DNA from: Lachnospiraceae bacterium
GTDB lineage: Bacteria; Bacillota; Clostridia; Lachnospirales; Lachnospiraceae
Assembly (NCBI GenBank): GCA_024403415.1
Contig: JAKSRY010000017.1
Span: 1 to 44,682, forward strand
DNA: 44,682 nucleotides
Reading direction: 5' to 3'
Shown: positions 23,688-32,608 of the stretch, piece by piece
How the letters are laid out: each line of letters opens with the position of its first letter
Numbering within the stretch: the first letter of the stretch is position 1
Notes under the pieces: generated by a model
What the model saw: only the letters and a program-made list of their open reading frames with translations
Databases searched by the model: none
What the model was told of the DNA's origin: nothing
Translations under genes and position numbers: made by a program

Positions 23688-24911
23688 TTATTTAGTATTT
23701 TCTTTCTTCAACTCATTCATTCTCATTGCACGAACTTTGAGCGGAAGTCCCCATAATGTGATGAAACCATCTGCATCATGGTGGTCATACATATCACCTG
23801 TTGTGAATGAAGCAAGTGACTCTGAGTAAAGTGAGTATGGAGAAGTTGTACCATTCTTAATGATGTTGCCCTTGTAGAGACGAAGCTTAACTTCACCTGT
23901 TACATACTGCTGTGTAACATTTGTAAATGCTGTGATAGCTTCACGTACAGGAGTGAACCACTTTCCTTCGTATACGATGCTTGCAAGCTTGCTTCCAAGA
24001 TCCTTCTTTAATGCGATTGTATCTCTGTCAAGTACAAGTTCTTCCAACTGCTGATGTGCTTCCATAAGAATTGTTCCACCGGGAGTTTCATATACACCAC
24101 GGCTCTTCATACCAACAACACGGTTTTCAACAATATCAACAATACCTACACCATGCTTTCCACCAATCTTGTTAAGTTCACGAATGATGTCAGCAACCTT
24201 CATCTTTTCACCGTTAAGTGCTACAGGCATACCCTTTTCGAAGTTAATTGTAAGTTCCTCTCCTTCTTCCGGAGCCTTTTCAGGTGTAACACCAAGTACT
24301 AACATGTGATCATAGTTTGGAGCAAGTGCAGGGTTCTCAAGTTCAAGACCTTCATGGCTGATATGCCAGATATTTCTGTCACGGCTATATGACTGATCTG
24401 TTCCAAAAGGAAGGTCAATTCCATGTGCCTTACAATATTCAATTTCAGCTTCACGTGAATCCATCTTCCACTTATCATCTCTCCAAGGAGCGATAACCTT
24501 AATATCCGGAGCTAATGCCTTAATACCAAGTTCGAAACGAATCTGGTCGTTACCCTTACCGGTTGCACCATGACAAATAGCAACTGCATCCTCTTTACGA
24601 GCGATTTCAACAAGCTTTGCTGCAATTGTTGGTCTTGCCATAGCTGTTCCCATAAGGTACTTATGCTCATATACGGCACCGGCCTGTACACATGGCATAA
24701 TATAGTTTTCACATAAATCATCTACAACATCTTCTATATAGAGCTTTGATGCACCTGAAAGTGCAGCTCTTTCTTCAAGACCATCAAGTTCTTCGCCCTG
24801 ACCACAGTCGATACAGCAACATACTACTTCATAACCATATGTTTCCTTCAACCAGGGAATAACTGCTGTAGTATCAAGTCCACCTGAATACGCTAAAATA
24901 ACCTTTTCCAT
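23688..24911 (-). CDS. argG: Argininosuccinate synthase
   Basis: A 407-residue enzyme that joins citrulline and aspartate with ATP to make argininosuccinate, the penultimate step of arginine synthesis. The PP-loop ATP motif is YSGGLDTTA at residues 8-16. Family motifs follow: CIDCGQGEEL, GTAMARPTIAAKLVEIA, CHGATGKGNDQIRFE and the tail of NIWHISHEGLELENP. Length and motifs are normal. The ATG at 24911 follows AGAGGAAG. Neither argH nor other arg genes are adjacent. It has its own sigma-A type promoter just upstream. Confidence 0.97.
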   Translation of the reverse strand: MEKVILAYSGGLDTTAVIPWLKETYGYEVVCCCIDCGQGEELDGLEERAALSGASKLYIEDVVDDLCENYIMPCVQAGAVYEHKYLMGTAMARPTIAAKLVEIARKEDAVAICHGATGKGNDQIRFELGIKALAPDIKVIAPWRDDKWKMDSREAEIEYCKAHGIDLPFGTDQSYSRDRNIWHISHEGLELENPALAPNYDHMLVLGVTPEKAPEEGEELTINFEKGMPVALNGEKMKVADIIRELNKIGGKHGVGIVDIVENRVVGMKSRGVYETPGGTILMEAHQQLEELVLDRDTIALKKDLGSKLASIVYEGKWFTPVREAITAFTNVTQQYVTGEVKLRLYKGNIIKNGTTSPYSLYSESLASFTTGDMYDHHDADGFITLWGLPLKVRAMRMNELKKENTK

Positions 24912-24964
24912 TTTTCTTCCTCTTTTCTTCTATAAATAAAATCAACAGAATTCTCAATTAGTTC

Positions 24965-24993
24965 ATTATAAGCATTGTTTCTGCATTCTTCAA
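24965..24993 (-). promoter_or_regulatory. argG promoter
   Basis: On the minus strand TTGAAG (24993-24988), 17-bp spacer, TATAAT (24970-24965), 54 nt before the argG start codon. It overlaps the very end of the upstream peptidase gene by zero to a few bases. Confidence 0.7.
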
Positions 24994-25000
24994 GTAATAT

Positions 25001-27655
25001 CTAGAACCATTCACTAAAATAGAAGTTTCCATAAATATCCTGCAATACAACTCTGCATATAGAATCATCAATCACACCTGTAATGTCACTGTATCCAATA
25101 TTAAATGAACCATTTGCTCCGGCTACAACTGAAAATGCGTTTTCTTCAACAGTTTTCTCAGTCAGAGAACTGTCAAAGCATATATAATCGAAAAACAGTT
25201 CGTCCCCTTCATCTGCTGTATATAGATTGTCCTCATAGTACCATCCCATGCAGTCCCACTCACCGCTTGAGATATTATATGTTAAAACAAGTGAACCATC
25301 CATTCCATCATATCTTGCCGGTACTTCGTACAAACCGTATGTCACATCATTATCGTCTGTTGTTTCACTCAGATACTCCGCATATACAACGTTACCATCA
25401 ATGGTTATCCAATTTCCATCTGATAAAGCATAAATGAAGCCTTCTTCGTCACATGCAGCATTGTTAATCATACCAAAATAATAGATTTTGCCATCACTTT
25501 CAACAAGCAACTGCGTATATAATTTATCTGTCTGGCTAAACTGTTCCCCTGTCAGCTGTCTTCCTTCATAACCGTCTTTTTCATCACTCATTGCAAAGGT
25601 AGGCTCAATAATGGCATTTTCATTATTTGAATTATCACCTTCGTCAGCCAGTGAATCATCATTCCTTCCCTTTCCTGTTGCATATCCTTCAAGTCTTGCA
25701 ACAAAGGAATCAAAAAATCCAAAGTAAGCTCCTGTATATCCGATTTTCTCTAAGTTATTTCTAACTGTAGGATATTGTTCTATCTGATTACCTGGAAAAT
25801 ATATTGCCAGTCCATTGGCATGCTTTGAATCATTTCTCTTATATACAATACAATCGTTTACCGCCTTCTCCCAGTCGTACATATTTCCTGATGGGAGTTC
25901 GGTAAGACTCATATACTGCAGCAAATCAATCTGGTCATATTTTCCATCACCAAACTCAAAACACTCGTTTCTGGCTTTAACCATCTTAATCCAGGCTTCA
26001 TCACCACTGATAAGATACTTCGACATTTCTGAATACATCTCACACATGGCTTCATAGAGCGCATCTACCTTTGACAAATCTATTAATGATAAGGTTGTTC
26101 TGCATTCATAAGAATCATGCATTAAGTCTGCCTGGTCAGGATTTGAGTAAAACTCATAGGAATCAAAATAGTTGTCGCAAATCATACGTCCCAAACCGGT
26201 ATGGTTATTTTGATCATCCATCACCATATCCGGATTCTTACACAATTCATCAACCCATTTCGTATAAGACCATGTAGCACACCCCTTTTCAACACCTACA
26301 ATCCGCATACCTTCTTCTGTGAGACTAAACTCTGTTTCCTCAGAAGCCAGATAATAATCTGCATAATCCTTAAATGCATAGGCATACTCCATTGTTCCCA
26401 TAAGACAGGCATCAAATCCAATAAAATCAAAGTGGATTCCTGTTTCTCCGCAGGCATCTGCAAAGGCATCATGAAACTCAACAATGTCCAGACTTTCTTC
26501 GGGGAAAAGTTCATCCACGCCAAATCCATACATTGTTCCACCGCCATGGTCACACATAATAATGCCATATCTTTCTGCGGGATATTCCTTCGCACAGAAT
26601 TTAATAAAATCAGTAAGGGCGCCCTGTGTTGCCATTGGAGCTGCCGGTGCTGAATATATTTCGGTTAGCGAGGAATTTCCACCCGGTGTGACCTCAAAGC
26701 GCTGCATCTTACCGGCATCTATTCCATCATAATGCCATTCCTTTGTTCCACCAGTCTGAACAATAATGTTAACATCGTCAGTCAGATTTAATTTTTCAAA
26801 GTCCTCAAAATCTCTGGTAAACAAAGCGCCTTCGCTCTCAAGATTTGAACCCAGCAGGTATACCATAAGCGTCCATTTATCTTCAGGACCATTAACTTCT
26901 GTTATTCCCAAATCTCCGTTTGGTGTCGAAATCTGTATCTCATTATTCTTATTGTCGTTTTCGCCGGTAGCAACATATTTATCTGTATCACTGCTGCCAC
27001 TTCCACTCATTCCGATAGCCACACCACCGGCACCGATTCCAAGTGCCCCAATGATGGATGCTGCTATAATCAAAGCTTTTTTAGGTTTCTTTTTAGGAGT
27101 TTCCGCATTCACATTCTGCGCATCATATGTTTGCTGTCCCATTGACTGTGAGTTGACTGCATATTGCTGATCCGGTTGCGCATACTGCTGGTCTGGCTGC
27201 ATATACTGTGCATCAGTCTGCTGCCATTGTGTCTGGCCATCCTGATTCAGCGGCTGTCCGGTATACGGATCATAATATGAACCTGCCTGCTGATCTTGCT
27301 GCGCATACTGCTGGTCTGGCTGTATATACTGTGCATCATATTGTTGCCATTGTGTCTGGTCATCCTGATTCAGCGGTTGTCCGGTATACGGATCATAATT
27401 TGAACCTGCCTGCTGATCCGGTTGCGCATACTGCTGGTCCTGTTGCATATACTGTGCATCAGTCTGCTGCCATTGTGTCTGGTCATCCTGATTCATCGGT
27501 TGTCCGGTATACGGATCATAATTTGAACTTGCCTGCTGATTTTGCTGCGCATACTGCTGGTCTGGCTGCATATACTGTGCATCAGTCTGCTGCCATTGTG
27601 TCTGGCCATCCTGATTCAGCGGCTGTCCGGTATATGGATCAAAATTTTGTGCCAT
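25001..27655 (-). CDS. Membrane-anchored clostripain-family (C11) cysteine peptidase with Q-rich repeats
   Basis: An 884-residue protein. Residues 5-168 are four near-identical 41-residue repeats starting YDPYTGQPLNQD and rich in Gln. One membrane helix (~195-215, ALIIAASIIGALGIGAGGVA) after KKPKK suggests an N-in topology with the catalytic part outside. The peptidase region reads KWTLMVYLLGSNLES, the His motif GIIMCDHGGGTMYG and the Cys motif FIGFDACLMGTMEYAY with the ensuing YLASEETE, as in clostripain/C11 (Arg-specific in characterised members). The C-terminal ~200 residues are beta-rich. The cytoplasmic repeat domain is unusual for the family. The ATG at 27655 follows AGAGGGAGAG. Confidence 0.82.
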   Translation of the reverse strand: MAQNFDPYTGQPLNQDGQTQWQQTDAQYMQPDQQYAQQNQQASSNYDPYTGQPMNQDDQTQWQQTDAQYMQQDQQYAQPDQQAGSNYDPYTGQPLNQDDQTQWQQYDAQYIQPDQQYAQQDQQAGSYYDPYTGQPLNQDGQTQWQQTDAQYMQPDQQYAQPDQQYAVNSQSMGQQTYDAQNVNAETPKKKPKKALIIAASIIGALGIGAGGVAIGMSGSGSSDTDKYVATGENDNKNNEIQISTPNGDLGITEVNGPEDKWTLMVYLLGSNLESEGALFTRDFEDFEKLNLTDDVNIIVQTGGTKEWHYDGIDAGKMQRFEVTPGGNSSLTEIYSAPAAPMATQGALTDFIKFCAKEYPAERYGIIMCDHGGGTMYGFGVDELFPEESLDIVEFHDAFADACGETGIHFDFIGFDACLMGTMEYAYAFKDYADYYLASEETEFSLTEEGMRIVGVEKGCATWSYTKWVDELCKNPDMVMDDQNNHTGLGRMICDNYFDSYEFYSNPDQADLMHDSYECRTTLSLIDLSKVDALYEAMCEMYSEMSKYLISGDEAWIKMVKARNECFEFGDGKYDQIDLLQYMSLTELPSGNMYDWEKAVNDCIVYKRNDSKHANGLAIYFPGNQIEQYPTVRNNLEKIGYTGAYFGFFDSFVARLEGYATGKGRNDDSLADEGDNSNNENAIIEPTFAMSDEKDGYEGRQLTGEQFSQTDKLYTQLLVESDGKIYYFGMINNAACDEEGFIYALSDGNWITIDGNVVYAEYLSETTDDNDVTYGLYEVPARYDGMDGSLVLTYNISSGEWDCMGWYYEDNLYTADEGDELFFDYICFDSSLTEKTVEENAFSVVAGANGSFNIGYSDITGVIDDSICRVVLQDIYGNFYFSEWF
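27151..27643 (-). repeat. Four 123-bp in-frame tandem repeats
   Basis: Four direct copies of a 41-codon unit at the 5' end of the peptidase gene. The copies differ by only a few bases (for example GGCCATCCTG versus GGTCATCCTG), so they are recent or homogenised and should be prone to copy-number change without frameshift. Confidence 0.9.
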
Positions 27656-27850
27656 CGCTCTCTCCCTCTTTATTCCTCATAACCATTCAAGTTTTCAATC
27701 ACGAAACTACTTTATACTGATTATCTATTTATCCTGTTACCAAATAATAATTTTAACATTTTTTATTTCATAAAAAAACTGTCTTCTTAAATTTTCATTA
27801 TTTCTTATATCTTATGAAAACACATAAATTCATTGTTTTTCGACGCCTGA

Positions 27851-28642
27851 CTAATTAAGTTTTGACATGATATCATCGTATGTCATTTCACCGCAGATAG
27901 GTTTATATTCTCCGGGAAAAGTATACTTCAAATATTCTTCATATGTTATATTCTCATCACCATAAAAATATAAGACTTCGTCTGTCAGTCCACCCTCTAA
28001 GATATCAGTAAAATCAGTAACGCCGTCGCCATTTATATCGTAATAAACATAACGCATACACAATTCTTCATCGTAGGCATTTTCAAGATTCTTCGCTTTA
28101 GCGTCCCATTTCCAATAGGTTTCATACTCTTCCGCACCCGCTGAATCTGAATTACTGTTATATACGATACCCTGCTTTTCAAGATAATCATATCCACCAT
28201 TTCCACCGGCTCCATATGCCCAGTTATCTATAATAACAACAATCTGTCCATCTATGACAGTATACAGATCAACGTAATAACCACGCTTACCCATAACCAG
28301 TTCCGGGACATCATCTTCATCAAAATAAATCAAATCAAAGCGATATTTAGAAAGATCTTCTTCTGAATTACCTTTTGTAATGACAAAATTCTCAATTGCC
28401 TCCTTATACAAATCCACATAAGAAACTTCTTTAACTTCTTCCTGAACAGGTACCTGTTCTTCTGCGGTTTCATTAACTTCTTCTACTACTTCAGCCACGT
28501 CTTCCTTAACCTGCTCGGGCTTTCGTTCAATACTTACTTCAGCTGCTTTATTGCTATCGTTTCCACAACCTGTCATGGCAGCACTCATAACCAGAACAAT
28601 ACTCATAAAAGAAGCTAATTTTCTTATGATATGATTTTTCAT
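27851..28642 (-). CDS. Lipoprotein with an EF-hand-like loop
   Basis: About 263 residues. The signal peptide is MKNHIIRKLASFMSIVLVMS ending in the lipobox SAAMTGC, so it is anchored to the outer face of the membrane. A Glu/Val-rich spacer (VKEDVAEVVEEVNETAEEQV) follows, then a globular domain with FDLIYFDEDDVPELVMG and YYDINGDGVTDFTDI, the DxNxDG calcium-loop pattern found in many Lachnospiraceae surface lipoproteins. Function unknown. The ATG at 28642 follows CGGGAGA; the frame extends to a TTG that is not needed. It is encoded upstream of the peptidase in the same direction, 195 bp apart. Confidence 0.75.
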   Translation of the reverse strand: MKNHIIRKLASFMSIVLVMSAAMTGCGNDSNKAAEVSIERKPEQVKEDVAEVVEEVNETAEEQVPVQEEVKEVSYVDLYKEAIENFVITKGNSEEDLSKYRFDLIYFDEDDVPELVMGKRGYYVDLYTVIDGQIVVIIDNWAYGAGGNGGYDYLEKQGIVYNSNSDSAGAEEYETYWKWDAKAKNLENAYDEELCMRYVYYDINGDGVTDFTDILEGGLTDEVLYFYGDENITYEEYLKYTFPGEYKPICGEMTYDDIMSKLN

Positions 28643-28829
28643 TGGCAATCTCCCGTTTTATAAAAATATTTTATGCTTAATTATATACTTTTTATGCCCT
28701 GTTTTCATCTGATTTCAGCATATATCGTCCTTAAATTACATATACTTGGCTCATCGTCTTAACAAAGCAGGCTGTCGCCTGTTCTATACACTCGTATACC
28801 ATCTCAATTTCGCTTCGCTCATCGTGTAT

Positions 28830-28927
28830 AACATAGATGCAACACGCTTTGCGAGTAGCATCTATGATTAGCGGTCGTCAAATCTCCTTGCATGCAAGCA
28901 TACAGTCGATTTTCCTCGTCGCCATAA
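28830..28927. repeat. Terminator-adjacent dispersed repeat, copy 2
   Basis: Begins AACATAGATGCAACACGC; CATAGATGC and GCATCTATG form a 9-bp hairpin. It continues TTAGCGGTCGTCAAATC and ends CTCGTCGCCATAA. It is nearly identical to 37272-37361. On the minus strand it starts right after the T-run of the hsp20 terminator. Confidence 0.85.
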
Positions 28928-28958
28928 CAAAAACGGCACCTCTTTTACAAGGTGCCGT
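28927..28958 (-). terminator. Rho-independent terminator of hsp20
   Basis: On the minus strand ACGGCACC/GGTGCCGT (8 bp) with a 10-nt loop, followed by TTTTTG, 60 bp past the hsp20 stop. Confidence 0.85.
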
Positions 28959-29018
28959 CTCTCGTGACAATAAGTGAATTGTCACATGTTTATAATGAAA
29001 TGTATTGTGGACTAAATA

Positions 29019-29501
29019 TTATCCTTCAATAGCTATACATTTGTCGGTTTCAACCTGTACAGCCTGCCTTTTAGGAATAATCACTGTCAGAAGTCCATGC
29101 TTAAACTTAGCTTTTATATCATCCTGTTTAAGATATTCGCCTACATAGAAGCTTCTGCTGTATTCTCCCTGATAGCGTTCTCTTCTGATATACTTTCCTT
29201 CGTCCTTTGCTTCCTCAGATTCAGCTTCATCCTTTTCCAATCCTTTCTTTGCACAAATTGTAAGATAGCCGTTCTCGAGTTCAGCTCTAATGTCTTCCTT
29301 CTTAAATCCCGGAAGGTCGATTATCATCTCATACTGATTCTCCTCTTCCTTAATGTCGGTACTCATAATATTCTTGGCATTGTGTCCATATAACTGTTTA
29401 CGGGCATTCTGTAAGTTGCGATTGTTAAACCAAGGACCACCGAACACATCATCAAACAAATCAAAATCATTAAAAAATAAACTGGGCATTGTTGTCATCA
29501 T
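29019..29501 (-). CDS. Small heat-shock protein Hsp20
   Basis: A 160-residue alpha-crystallin-domain chaperone. The crystallin domain runs from YEMIIDLPGFKKEDIRAELE through LTICAKKG to FKHGLLTVIIPKR (the conserved A/GxLxVxxPK end). A short N-terminal region MMTTMPSLFFNDFDLFDDV and an acidic insertion (EKDEAESEEAKDEGKY) are normal for clostridial members. It holds unfolding proteins as oligomers in the cytoplasm. The ATG at 29501 follows AAGGAAGG. A CIRCE operator and a good promoter upstream indicate HrcA control. Confidence 0.95.
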   Translation of the reverse strand: MMTTMPSLFFNDFDLFDDVFGGPWFNNRNLQNARKQLYGHNAKNIMSTDIKEEENQYEMIIDLPGFKKEDIRAELENGYLTICAKKGLEKDEAESEEAKDEGKYIRRERYQGEYSRSFYVGEYLKQDDIKAKFKHGLLTVIIPKRQAVQVETDKCIAIEG

Positions 29502-29574
29502 AGGTCATCCTTCCTTTCTAAATATGCTATGTATATTTTCCTTTGAACTAAGTTTTGTTCCTTGTTCTGATTAC

Positions 29575-29603
29575 GTTATAGTCCCAGTTTTAGCACTCGT
29601 CAA
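29575..29603 (-). promoter_or_regulatory. hsp20 promoter
   Basis: On the minus strand TTGACG (29603-29598), 17-bp spacer, TATAAC (29580-29575). The -35 box lies inside the CIRCE element. Confidence 0.85.
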
Positions 29604-29616
29604 TAGAGAGTGCCAA
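29590..29616. promoter_or_regulatory. CIRCE element (HrcA operator)
   Basis: On the minus strand TTGGCACTC-N9-GAGTGCTAA, one base off the TTAGCACTC-N9-GAGTGCTAA consensus. It overlaps the -35 of the hsp20 promoter, so HrcA would block transcription until heat stress. Confidence 0.93.
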
Positions 29617-29681
29617 TGTTTCATAAAAGCTTTATAATCATAATTTTGGCTTAATAAATATTATAAATTTTTAATAAAATA

Positions 29682-29707
29682 GCCCATGTAAGTCTCCTTA
29701 CATGGGC
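29682..29707 (-). terminator. Terminator overlapping the mini-flagellin stop
   Basis: GCCCATGTAAG and CTTACATGGGC form an 11-bp stem with a 4-nt loop. On the minus strand it is followed by TATTTTATT. The TAA of the 42-codon ORF lies inside the stem. Confidence 0.75.
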
Positions 29708-29826
29708 ATCATAAATCCGATACCATCGGAAATATTTCTTGCTCCCTGATCAAGTCTGCGAATCTGTCTACGCATTTTTTCAGAAATAGCAAGCCCTGCG
29801 GCAACAAGATTATGCGAAATGACCAT
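29698..29826 (-). pseudogene. Flagellin-derived 42-codon mini-ORF
   Basis: Reads MVISHNL, then AAGLAISEKMRRQIRRLDQG, ARNISDGIGF and a short MMPM tail. The first residues match a flagellin N-terminus, and the rest matches the conserved segment that normally begins about 45 residues later (AAGLSISEKM..QIRGL..A.RN..DGI). The intervening D0/D1 residues and everything after are missing. The ATG at 29826 has a good GGAGG site, and a strong terminator follows directly, so a short peptide could still be made. Either a deletion remnant of a flagellin gene or a retained fragment. Confidence 0.72.
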
Positions 29827-30125
29827 CCCAGACCTCCACAAATACCTATACGGCATTTACATCGGATATGTTGTGAATATTCTTTACCTCTGTACTATAT
29901 ATTCTTATATTTAAGCAAATGAGTGACTTTTTCATTTTCACACATTCGAAGACACCGTTTATATTTTTTCATTAAAATAATATTACTGTCTTTTTCATTA
30001 TATATGGAATAAACATTTAATTATCATATATAATATTACATAATCTTAAGCAATTATATAGGTGATGTCTGTCATTGAATAATGATATCAACATATACTT
30101 GCTAACTGTTTGAACGGAGAAATAT
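29827..30125. other. AT-rich intergenic region upstream of the TIR gene
   Basis: About 300 bp, very AT-rich, between divergent genes. Apart from the TIR ribosome binding site (ACGGAGA) I see no clear promoter, hairpin or reading frame. Confidence 0.5.
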
Positions 30126-32534
30126 ATGGGTCTTGAAAATATACACTATGATGCGTTTATAAGTTATCGGCACGCTGAATTGGATCAGTTTGTTGCAACC
30201 AATCTTCATAAAAAGCTTGAAAATTTCAAACTGCCAAAATCACTTATCGGTAAAGTTAAAAATGGCAAAACGAAAATAGAGCGTGTTTTTCGTGATGAAG
30301 ATGAACTACCCTTGTCGGATAATTTGTCGGATCCCATTAGCGAAGCCCTGGCCAATTCTGATTATCTGATAATTATATGTACTCCAAGATATCCGCAGTC
30401 AAGATGGTGCATAAAGGAAATAGAAGTATTTCTCCAGACACATGACAGAAAAGATATTCTTGTCGTTCTTGCTGAAGCCGAACCATCAGATTCTTTCCCG
30501 GAAATTATCACCTATGAAGAATATTCGGAAACATTCTATGACGGCACCACCATAATAAAAAGACGAGAGCTTGAACCCCTGGCGGCCGACACTCGTGGGG
30601 CAACGCAAAAAGATATTTTGAAAGCAATGGACACAGCAGTAATTAAACTATGTGCTGCCATCTTTGGCTTAAATTATGATGATCTTCGTCAACGTCATCG
30701 CGAACAAAAGATGAAGAAAATGTTTGCGATTTTTGGCACAATAACAGCAGTGATGAGTGCCGTTGCTATTGTTATGCTTATACTCATGATGACAATCAGT
30801 TCTCAAAAACAAACAATCCAGGCTCAATATAATGAGTTAGAGGACAAATATGCCGGTTCCATGGCGGTTGCTGCAAAATCACTTATTGGCGAAGGAAGGA
30901 CTATGGATGCTCTTTACGCTGTAAGAAGTGTACTACCTGAAGACGAAACCAACAGTTATAATTCTGAAGCCTATTATATGCTTAATCGCGCCATAAACAC
31001 CTACCTTACCGGAGATGGATATATTCCTCTTAGCGTATATAATCTCACAACAACTGTATTTGATTATAAAGTTTCCAAGGATGGAGCATATCTGGCTGCT
31101 GAAACCATAGACGGCAGTATTTATCTGTTTAATGGCAAAAATACACAAGAGCCTGTTTGTATAGAAAGGTATGATGATGCTGATTTCGATGTTTTTGCTT
31201 TCACATCCGAAAACATGCTCATCTACACTGACAAAGACAAGGTCTACAAAATAGACCCTGCCGCCACAGAGCCTGCCGTAATAACAGATATTGGCTATAG
31301 GGGTAAAATATATTCTGATTCGGATAGTGATAGTCTCATTTGCTTTGGAGACGATTATCTGTATGGTGTCGCACCTGATGGAGATATCGTCTATAGAATA
31401 GATTTAGTTAATGAAATAAATGCCGGTAACCTAAAAATTATTGATGCCGCTTTTGATAAAGAATCATATACCTGCGTATTAACAGATGACAATGTAGATT
31501 ATGTATTGTGTTGCAGTGACCTTGGGGATGTAAAGGTTTCATTTTGGATAGATCATCACGAGACTAACAAGATAGCCTTACATGATGACATAATATATTT
31601 ATGCCAAAATGATGAATATTCTGATTCAAATAAAAATGCAAAAGTGTATGCCATAGATACAAACACCGGCATGACCCTGTGGATTCAGGACTTTGCTAGT
31701 TTTACATGCAATAATCTAATTGCAAATGACAACTATATATATGTTTGTGGTGACTATTCAATATCTGTATTTGATTCTAAGTATGGAAAATTATATAACT
31801 CATACACATATGCAGATGTCTTGGTGGATTCTTACAGCATAGATGAAAAACTATACCTTATAGATGGTCGCGGACATATAAACATAGCAGACAGAATATC
31901 TTCTAATGATTATACCTATACCCTTTTTGAAGAATTACCCGGAAGATACATAATAAACAGCACTCATAACGATACTGCCCTATACTATCAGTTCCTTGAT
32001 GCAAATTACATAGTAAAATATGCTTCCGGGGATAATAAACATTCCAGGATTCTCGATGATTCAACCTACAAAAATAAAAAACTATTAAAGAGTAAATCTG
32101 CTGAGGATATAATAGACAGTCTTCCGGATATAAATATTGATTATGTCAAAAAAGCATTCTATTCAAATGATGAATCAATAATTGTTGTCGAATACCTAGA
32201 TGACTCAATTATTATGTATGATGCTCATACTTTTGAAAAGAAGAATACACTGTATGATTACCATTATGAGTTTGGTGAGATGTTACATGCCGAAGATATC
32301 GATGCGTATATATTAACAGCTTATTCGCTTTCATTAATACTTAATAGTGACTTAGAGGTAATTGCAGATTCAAAACCGATATCCGAATACAGCAATGGAG
32401 ATTTTATCATATCTGATGAAATGCTATATGCCATTCCTTATGTTCCATATGCAGAATTAATAAAACGCGCTGATGACATTCTGGGTGATTATCAGCCATC
32501 TGAAGAAATAAAGGGAAAATATAATATTAAATAA
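30126..32534 (+). CDS. TIR-domain membrane protein with a C-terminal beta-propeller-like region
   Basis: An 802-residue protein. Residues ~6-160 are a TIR domain (YDAFISYRHAELDQFVATNL, VFRDEDELPL, ANSDYLIIICTPRYPQSRW). The WCxxE motif (WCIKE, Glu98) carries the putative NAD-cleaving glutamate. One membrane helix follows at ~200-224 (AVAIVMLILMMTISS), then a coiled stretch and ~570 residues of short beta-repeats typical of WD40/PQQ-like propellers (DGSIYLFNGK, KVYAIDTNTGMTLW, ISVFDSKYGKLYNSY). The TIR is cytoplasmic and the propeller should be outside. The ATG at 30126 follows ACGGAGA. It is encoded alone. It could be a surface sensor coupled to an intracellular TIR effector. Confidence 0.82.
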   Translation: MGLENIHYDAFISYRHAELDQFVATNLHKKLENFKLPKSLIGKVKNGKTKIERVFRDEDELPLSDNLSDPISEALANSDYLIIICTPRYPQSRWCIKEIEVFLQTHDRKDILVVLAEAEPSDSFPEIITYEEYSETFYDGTTIIKRRELEPLAADTRGATQKDILKAMDTAVIKLCAAIFGLNYDDLRQRHREQKMKKMFAIFGTITAVMSAVAIVMLILMMTISSQKQTIQAQYNELEDKYAGSMAVAAKSLIGEGRTMDALYAVRSVLPEDETNSYNSEAYYMLNRAINTYLTGDGYIPLSVYNLTTTVFDYKVSKDGAYLAAETIDGSIYLFNGKNTQEPVCIERYDDADFDVFAFTSENMLIYTDKDKVYKIDPAATEPAVITDIGYRGKIYSDSDSDSLICFGDDYLYGVAPDGDIVYRIDLVNEINAGNLKIIDAAFDKESYTCVLTDDNVDYVLCCSDLGDVKVSFWIDHHETNKIALHDDIIYLCQNDEYSDSNKNAKVYAIDTNTGMTLWIQDFASFTCNNLIANDNYIYVCGDYSISVFDSKYGKLYNSYTYADVLVDSYSIDEKLYLIDGRGHINIADRISSNDYTYTLFEELPGRYIINSTHNDTALYYQFLDANYIVKYASGDNKHSRILDDSTYKNKKLLKSKSAEDIIDSLPDINIDYVKKAFYSNDESIIVVEYLDDSIIMYDAHTFEKKNTLYDYHYEFGEMLHAEDIDAYILTAYSLSLILNSDLEVIADSKPISEYSNGDFIISDEMLYAIPYVPYAELIKRADDILGDYQPSEEIKGKYNIK

Positions 32535-32608
32535 ATACTTACTAAATCAATATATTATTCGTCAAATACAATATTATACAAATATCATATTAAGCAAAAT
32601 AAAATCTC

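Larger units (their letters stand above)
28643..29018. other. Intergenic region with repeat and terminator
   Basis: 376 bp without a gene. It holds hairpin-rich sequence (28760-28830, including CTGTCGCCTGTT also seen at 37469-37480), repeat copy 2 (28830-28927) and the hsp20 terminator (28927-28958). Confidence 0.7.
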
